Shown: in pieces, positions 57,420 to 64,000 of the stretch
Numbering within the stretch: the stretch's first letter is position 1
Layout: each line of letters starts with the position of its first letter
From: Balaenoptera acutorostrata
Lineage: Eukaryota > Chordata > Mammalia > Artiodactyla > Balaenopteridae
DNA: 64,000 bases
Assembly: GCF_949987535.1 (NCBI RefSeq)
Contig: NC_080067.1
Span: forward strand, 2,356,001-2,420,000
Direction: 5' to 3'
Position numbers and translations under genes: made by a program
Notes under the pieces: model-generated
What the model saw: the letters and a program-made list of their open reading frames with translations, nothing else
What the model was told of the DNA's origin: nothing
Database searches by the model: none

Positions 57420-60400
57420 TAGGAACATACATATCGATAATTACTTTAAATGTAAATGGATTAAATGCTCCAACCAAAAGACACAGACTGGCTGAATGGA
57501 TACAAAAATAAGACCCGTTTATAGGCTGTGTACAAGAGACCCACTTCAGACCTAGGGACACATACAGACTAAAAGTGAGGGGATGGAAAAAGATATTCCA
57601 TGCAAACTGAAATCAAAAGAAAGTTGGTGTAGCAATTCTCATATCAGACAAAAAAGACTTTAAAATAAAGACTATTACAAGAGACAAAGAAGGGCACTAC
57701 ATAATGGTCAAGGGATCAATCCAAGAAGAAGATATAGCAATGGTAAATATTTATGCACCCAACATAGGAGCACCTCAATACATAAGACAAATGCTAACAG
57801 CCATAAAAGGGGAAACTGACAGTAACACAATAATAGGGGACTTTAACACCCCACTTTCACCAATGGACAGATCATCCAAAATGAAAATAAATAAGGAAAC
57901 ACAAGCTTTAAATGATACATTAAACAAGATGGACTTAGTTGATATTTATAGGACATCCCATCCAAGAACAACAGAACACACTTTCTTCTCAAGTGCTCAT
58001 GGAACATTCTCCAGGATAGATTATATCTTGGGTCACAAAGCAAGCCTTGGTAAATTTAGAAAAATTGAAATCATATCAAGTATCTTTTCCGGCCACAACG
58101 CTATGAGACTAGATATCAATTACAGGAAAAAACCTGTAAAAAATACAAACACATAGAGGCTAAACAATACACTACTAAATAACCAAGAGATCACTGAAGA
58201 AATCAAAGAGGAAATCAAAAATACCTAGGAGCAAATGACAATGAAAACATGACGACCCAAATCCTATGGGATGCAGCAAAAGCAGTTCTAAGAGGGAAGT
58301 TTACAGCAATACAATCCTACCTCAAGAAACAAGGAACATCTCAAATAAACAACCTAACCTTACACTTAAAGCATTAAAGAAAGAAGAACAAAAAAAACCC
58401 CAAAGTTAGCAGAAGCAATGAAATCATAAAGATCAGATCAGAAATAAATGAAAAGGAAATGAAGGAAACAATAGCAAAGATCAATAAAACTAAAAGCTGG
58501 TTCTTTGAGAAGATAAACAAAATTGATAAACCATTAGCCAGGCTCATCAAGAAAAAAAGGGAGAAGACTAAAATCAACAGAATAAGAAATGAAAAAGGAG
58601 AAGTAACAACTGACACTGCAGAAATACAAAGGATCATGAGAGATTACTACAAGCAACTATATGCCAATAAGATAGACAACCTGGAAGAAGTTGACAAATT
58701 CTTAGGAAAGCACAACCTTCTGAGACTGAATCAGGAAGAAATAGAAAATATAAACAGACCAATCACAAGCACTGCAGTTGAAACTGTGATTAAAAATCTT
58801 CTGAAAAACAAAAGCCCTGGTCCAAATCGCTTCACAGGTGAATTCTATCAAACATTTAGAGAAGAGTTAACACCTATCCTTCTCCAACTGTTCCAAAAGA
58901 TATAGCAGAGGGAGGATCACTCCCAAACTCATTCTATGAGGCCACCATCACCCTGATACCAAAAGCAGAAAAAGATGTCACAAAGAAAGAAAACTACAGA
59001 CCAATATCACTGATGAACATAGATGCAAAAATCCTCAACAAAATACTAGCAAACAGAATCCAACAGCACATGAAAAGGATCATACACCATGATCAAGTGG
59101 GGTTTATCCCAGGAATGCAAGGGTTCTTCAGTATACTCAAATCAATCAATGTGATAAACCATATTAACAAAGTGAAGGAGAAAAACTATATTATCCTCTC
59201 AATAGATGCAGAAAAAGCTTTTGACAAAAGTCAACACCCATTTATGATAAAAATACTCCAGAAAGTAGGCATAGAGGGAACCTACCTCAACATAATAAAG
59301 GCCATATATGACAAACCCAGAGGCAACATTGTTCTCAATGGTGAAAAACTGAAATCATTTCCTCTAAGATCAGGAAAAACACAAGGTTGTACATTCTCAC
59401 CCCTATTATTGAACATAGTTTTGGAAGTTTTAGCCACAGCAATCAGAGAATAAAAAGAAATAAAAGAAATTCAAATCAGAAAAGAAGAAGTAAAGCTGTC
59501 ACTGCTTGCAGATGACATGATACCATACATAGAAAATCCTAAAGATGCTACCAGAAATCTACTAGAGATAATCACTGAATCTGGTTAAGTAGCAGGATAC
59601 AAAATTAATGCACAGAAATCTCTTGCATTCCTATACCCTAATGATGAAAAATCTGAAGGAGAAAGTAAGGAAACACTCCCATTTACCATTGCAACAAAAA
59701 GAATAAAATACCTAGGAATAAACCTACCTAAGGAGACAAAAGACCTGTATGCAGAAAACTATAAGACACTGATGAAAGAAATTAAAGATGATACAAACAG
59801 ATGAAGAGATATACCATGTTCTTGGATTGGAAGAATCAATGTTGTGAAAATGACTCTACTACCCAAAGCAATCTACAGATTCACTGCAATCCCTATCAAA
59901 CTACCAATGGCAGTTTTCACAGAACTAGAAGAAAAAAATTTCACAATTTGTATGGAAACACAAAAGACCCCTAATAGCCAAAGCAATCTTGAGAAAGAAA
60001 AATGAAGCTGGAGGAATCAGGCTCCCGGACTGTAGACTATACTCCAAAGCTACAGTAATCAAGACAGGATGGTACTGGCACAAAAACAGAACTATACATC
60101 AATGGAACAGAATAGAAAGCCCAGAGATAAACCCACGCACATATGGTCACCTTATCTTTGATAAAGGAGGCAAGCATATACAATAGAGAAAAGACAGCTT
60201 CTTCAATAAGTGGTGCTGGGAAAACTGGACAGCTACATGTAAAAGAATGAAATTAGAACATTCCCTTACACTATACACAAAAATAAACTCAAAATGGATT
60301 AAAGACCTAAATGTAAGGCCATTCACTATAAAACTCTTTGAGGAAAAGATAGGTAGAATACTCTATGACATAAATCACAGCAAGTTCCTTTTTGACCCAT

Positions 60401-61248
60401 CTCCTAGAGAAATGGATAAAAACAAAAATAAACAAATGGAACCTAATGAAACTTAAAAGCTTTTGCACAGCAAAGGAAACCATAAAGAAGACAAAAAGAC
60501 AACCTTCAGAATGGGAGAAAATATTTGCAAACGAAGCAACTGACAAAGGATTAATCTCCAAAATTTACAAGCAGCTCATGCAGCTCAACACCAAAAAAAC
60601 AAACAACCCAATCCAAAAATGGGCAGAAGATCTAAATAGACATTTCTCCAAAGAAGATATACAGATTGACAACAAACACATGAAAGAATGCTCAACATCA
60701 TTAATCATTAGAGAAATGTAAATCAAAACTACAACGAGGTATCACCTCACACTGGTCAGAATGGCCATCAACAAAAAATCTACAAACAATAAATGCTGGA
60801 GAGGGTGTGGAGAAAAGGGAACCCTCTTGCACTGTTGGTGGGAATGTAAATTGATACAGCCACTATGGAGAACAGTATAGAAGTTCCTTAAAAAACTAAA
60901 AATAGAACTACCATACGGCCCAGCAATCCCACTACTGGCATATACTCTGAGAAAACCATAATTCAAAGTGTCAGGTACCACAATGTTCATTGCAGCTCTA
61001 TTTACCATAGCCAGGACATGGAAGCAACCTACGTGTCCACTGACAGATGAATGGATAAAGAAGATGTGGCACATATATGCAATGGAATATTACTCAGCCA
61101 TAAAAAGTAATGAAATTGAGTTATTTGTAGTGAGGTGGATGGATCTAGAGTCTGTCATACAGAGTGAAATAAGTCAGAAAGAGAAAAACAAATACCATAT
61201 GCTAACATATATATGGAATCTAAAAAAAGGGGGAAAAAAACGGTTCTG
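57420..61248 (+). pseudogene. L1 ORF2 relic (endonuclease and reverse transcriptase)
   Basis: The endonuclease frame carries LNVNGLN, QETH and GDFN, but has stops TAA at 57509-57511, TGA at 57608-57610 and TAG at 58154-58156. The SDHN aspartate is glycine (GGC at 58091-58093). The RT domain follows in shifted frames; the FADD site reads LADD (F to L, codon 59505-59507) with both aspartates kept. A TAA follows ATAIRE near 59452, and TAA at 59586-59588 sits at the same position as the stop in the minus-strand copy. Further frameshifts occur near 58370 and 59935. The C-terminal piece 60968-61249 is recognisable. Dead copy. Confidence 0.94.
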
Positions 61249-61447
61249 AAGAACCTAGGGGCAGGACAGGAATAAAGATGCAGATGTAGAGAATGGACTT
61301 GAGAACACGGGGAGGGGGAAGGGTAAGCTGGGATGAAGTGAGAGAGTGGCATGGACATATATACACTACCAAATGTAAAATAGATAGCTAGTGGGAAGCA
61401 ACCGCATAGCACAGGGAGATCAGCTCGGTACTTTGTGACCACCTAGA

Positions 61448-61473
61448 GGGGTGGGATAGGGAGGGTGGGGGGG
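61448..61473 (+). other. G-quadruplex-capable tract in L1 3'UTR
   Basis: Five G-runs (4, 3, 3, 3 and 7 or more Gs) with loops of 1 to 3 bases, the tightest such motif in the window, about 120 bp before the A-tail. Confidence 0.65.
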
Positions 61474-61613
61474 AGACACAAGAGGGAGGGGATATGCGGA
61501 CATATGTGTATGTATAGCTGATTCGCTTTGTTATACAGCAGCAACAACACTCCACTGTAGAGCAATCATACTCCAATAAAGATGTTAAAAAAAAAAGGGG
61601 GGACATGGGCCTC

Positions 61614-61690
61614 ATCTTCAAGATTCTCACCGTGTAGTGGGGAAAACTAGACAAGCAGAAGGAGGTAGATGTACACATTTTGTAGGATAG
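61614..61690 (-). repeat. L2 relic, right part
   Basis: Continuation of the L2 at 54240-54301 after the L1 insertion. Confidence 0.6.
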
Positions 61691-61957
61691 CCACTCTATG
61701 CTATAGTCTTTCCCTCCATGCAGAACCTTGCAATCTGCACCTGAAATTCTCATCTTCTAATCAGTCACTCCCTCTGCCAGCCCCTGCCGCCACAGAGGGC
61801 AAAATGTAAATGGCAAGTCAGTCAGGTACACTTTGTATCACGAGTATTTGTTTTTTTCTCTCTTTAACCATGAGCCCTCTTTTGTTGTACTCTCTGCAGC
61901 GTGGACTGGCCTCCCCATTAATCTTTCAGTGCCACAGCCTCACCACGTCAGATTCTT
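61691..61957. other. Unassigned sequence
   Basis: No gene or repeat is recognised. Confidence 0.4.
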
Positions 61958-62040
61958 TTATTTACTTGTTGCTTTAGATGAGACATAAGCCCAGGTCCCT
62001 GCAGTGGAAGTGTGGAGTCCTAAGACCACAAGGGAAGTCC
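61958..62040 (-). mobile_element. Degenerate CHR-type SINE remnant
   Basis: 'ggtccctgcagtggaagtgt' and 'ggagtcctaagaccacaagg' followed by 'gaagtcc' are the reversed tRNA-like head of a CHR SINE; the tail side is decayed. Confidence 0.65.
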
Positions 62041-62199
62041 ACCCCCCACCGCCCACCCTTTTTTTTTTAACTCATCACTTTCTTGAACTGAAATAGAGAG
62101 CAATCCAAGACCCCCTGACAAATTTCAGTTGCTTGTGGAAACTACAACTCTACTTGATCATCTTATTTGGCTTATTTCCTAATGTTAGTCATGTGTTGA

Positions 62200-62430
62200 T
62201 TCATCCATTCAGCAGACATTTATTTAGGTTCTACAACGTGCCAGGCATTGTGTTAGGTGCTAGGATATAGTGGTGAATGAGATACACACAATTTCTTTTT
62301 CTAGGAGGTGTGATTTTTAATGGAAGAGATAAATATTAAGTACTTACTTATAATTGTGACAAATACTATGGAGGGAAAGTACAAAGTGAGATGAGGATAT
62401 TATAGGGAGTTAGTGTAGCATGAGGACTGT
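62200..62430 (-). repeat. L2 relic
   Basis: 'cattcagcagacatttattt', 'acgtgccaggcattgtgtta', 'ggtgctaggatatagtggtg' and 'gacaaatactatggagggaa' are the reversed L2 3' region. Confidence 0.7.
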
Positions 62431-62461
62431 CAGGGGAAGCTTCCCCAAGGTACACTGAAAC

Positions 62462-62677
62462 CACCGTTTCTAAGCTTTGGCACTACTGACATTTTGGAGT
62501 AGAGAATTCTTGGTTGTGACGGCTGCCCTGTGCATTTCAGGGTGTTTAGCAGAATACCTAGCCTCTTCCCACTAAATGCCAATAGCTCTCCCCTCCCAGT
62601 CGTGACAACCAAAAATAGCTCTAGACATTGACAAACATGCCCTGGGGGGCAAAACTGTCCCCAGTTCAGAACCACTG
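62462..62677 (-). mobile_element. MER5A-type hAT MITE
   Basis: Reverse of the element at 23304: 'ctttggcactactgacattt', 'gccctgtgcatttcagggtg', 'gtgacaaccaaaaatagctc' and 'cccagttcagaaccactg'. Nearly full length. Confidence 0.85.
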
Positions 62678-62906
62678 ACTTAAACAAAGACTTGAAAGAT
62701 GAATAGGGGATTCAATCACACCAAAAGGGAGAGGTTCATCTTTCACCCAACCCTCTTTCCTTGGTAAATTTTTAAAGCCCTCTTGCTTTATTCGAAGACC
62801 TTTAAAAATCACTTCTTCTAGAAATGTGTTGAATAATTGCAAAATAGGTGCAAAATTCCCTCTGGTTCACACCCTGAATAAACAGTGCGTCTTATGACCT
62901 TTTTCT

Positions 62907-63204
62907 TTTAATTTCTTTTTTTAAAAATTATTTTATATTGGAATATAGTTGATAAAAAATGGTGTGTTAGTTTCAGGTGTACAGCAAAGTGATTCAGTTA
63001 TACATATACTTATATCCATTCTTTTTCAGATTCTTTTCCCATATAGGTTGTTACAGAATACTGAGCAGAGTTCCCTGTGCTATACAGTAGGTCCTTGTGG
63101 TTATCCATTTTAAATATAGTGGTGTATACATGTCAATCACAAACTCCCAATCTATCCCTCCCCCTCCCCTTCTCCCCTGGTAACCCTAAGTTTGTTCTCT
63201 AAGT
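62907..63204 (-). mobile_element. L1 3'UTR tail
   Basis: Reverse L1 terminus: 'tggaatatagttgataaaaa', 'gttagtttcaggtgtacagc', 'ccctgtgctatacagtaggt', 'aactcccaatctatccctcc'. The flanks TATGACCTTTTTCT (62893-62906) and CATGACCTTTTTCT (63205-63218) are a 14-bp duplication with one mismatch. Confidence 0.94.
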
Positions 63205-63218
63205 CATGACCTTTTTCT

Positions 63219-64000
63219 ACTCACTGTTTCACCAACTGCAGGGTGCCCTGAGGTCTGGAAGCATAGATGGTACTATTCCACTTTTCCACCAATTGAAGAT
63301 GACCTAGAGGACCTCATGAACATTCACCTCTGCATCCAGACTCTACGGCACCCTGTGTACGGCTTCCTCTCTTCTGGCCTCTCCACAGCCCGGCCTCGAG
63401 GGCCTGCTTTGTGTGGGGCCCGTCTTAGATGCTACAGTAGGACTATGATAAGCAAAGAGCTGTGCTCTCTGAGAACTCCCTCTCCTGCTCCCCCAGGAGC
63501 AGTACCGGCAACCCTTCAGTGTGCAACCAGGTCCTTCCTGCTGCTCGAGTGTCCCTTCAAATGAAAACAGATGGAGAAGCAAAGGCAATGCCCATCTGGT
63601 TCATAATTCAGCACCTATGATGGTGAAGGGAGAATATCTGCAGAAGATTGACTGATCGTAACTCTGGTAGCAAATGATGAATGACAATGATTCTGCACTC
63701 ACTCAGGCAACCTGTAGCTGAAGTGGCTGTTCCACTAAGGCTCCATTCTTCCTAATTATTTGCTGAATCAATTAAAACTTGGTTTTCATTTGCTTCAAGC
63801 TCTGTTGATGGCTTCCCCAAAGGGAGATCTCTCCTCAAATCCTCTGCTTGGCTCTTGACCTACTTCCTTCTTTGGCCCGTCTCCCCAAGACAGAGCTTGC
63901 CCCTAAAATCTCTCGTCTATCACCTGTCTGGCCAAGTCAACTGCCAAGGACAGCAAAACCGAATGGAGGCAAAGTATTTCTTTCCTGCTTTGTGGAGCCA
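63219..64000. other. Unassigned single-copy sequence
   Basis: No repeat or supported gene is recognised. Overlapping 80-codon frames on both strands at 63316-63588 are unsupported. Confidence 0.4.

Larger units (their letters stand above)
54315..61600 (+). mobile_element. Full-length L1 (7.3 kb) with target-site duplication
   Basis: Complete element: 5'UTR (54315 to about 56461), ORF1, ORF2, 3'UTR and A-tail (61587-61596). The 13-bp flanks GGACATGGG[T/C]CTC at 54302-54314 and 61601-61613 differ at one position. The element starts with 'gaggagaccttcaagatggc', the canonical 5' end for this L1 type, so it is not truncated. Both ORFs are disrupted. It lies head to head with the L1 at 48330-53437. 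Confidence 0.95.

Noticed and set aside
59013..59453. 146-codon frame with reverse-transcriptase motifs as an active RT
   Set aside because: It is one fragment of a dead L1 ORF2 with stops and frameshifts on both sides and a changed active-site neighbour (LADD).

Overview
The window looks like non-coding, repeat-rich DNA from a cetartiodactyl mammal, most likely a cetacean. The main evidence is tRNA-Glu-derived CHR-type SINEs, including two copies of the long (~330 bp) composite form typical of whales and dolphins, together with several cetartiodactyl L1 lineages. I saw no Bov-tA or BovB elements, which would be expected in a ruminant, and no PRE-1, which would be expected in a pig. Family names come from memory of consensus sequences, not from a library search. 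No intact host protein-coding gene, exon set or functional RNA gene can be supported.

Layout. 1-5 kb: three truncated L1 3' ends, plus MIR and L2 relics. 5-8 kb: largely repeat-free, with an AT-rich block carrying several TAATTA cores (candidate conserved non-coding element). 8-25 kb: mostly single-copy sequence with a CHR SINE, L1 tails, a 75-bp palindromic mariner MITE, MIRs, MER20-like and MER5A elements, an LTR of MaLR type and a long CHR SINE. 25-48 kb: more L1 3' ends (one carrying a nested SINE), L2, MIR, a MER20-like copy, a possible ERV LTR with a 72-nt tRNA-Glu(TTC)-like segment at 41257-41328, a short poly(A)-tailed retrocopy of an unidentified mRNA end (43247-43540), and a Tigger/MER2-like element. 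48.3-61.6 kb: two long L1s arranged head to head, a 5'-truncated ~5.1-kb copy on the minus strand and a complete ~7.3-kb copy on the plus strand. They are separated by about 0.9 kb that holds a CHR SINE. 61.6-64 kb: the remainder of an L2 split by the plus-strand L1, a SINE remnant, MER5A, an L1 3' end and unique sequence.

How it works together. Nothing here forms a gene pathway. The window is a layered record of retrotransposition: old L2, MIR, MER and MaLR relics overlain by successive L1 and SINE insertions, many with target-site duplications I could identify. Both long L1s are dead, with stops, frameshifts and altered endonuclease residues, but the plus copy keeps its whole 5'UTR, including a YY1-like site at its extreme 5' end. 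I found no convincing new biological system. The best leads are the unidentified retrocopy, the tRNA-like segment in the LTR, the head-to-head L1 pair with a shared premature stop, and the AT-rich candidate regulatory block.
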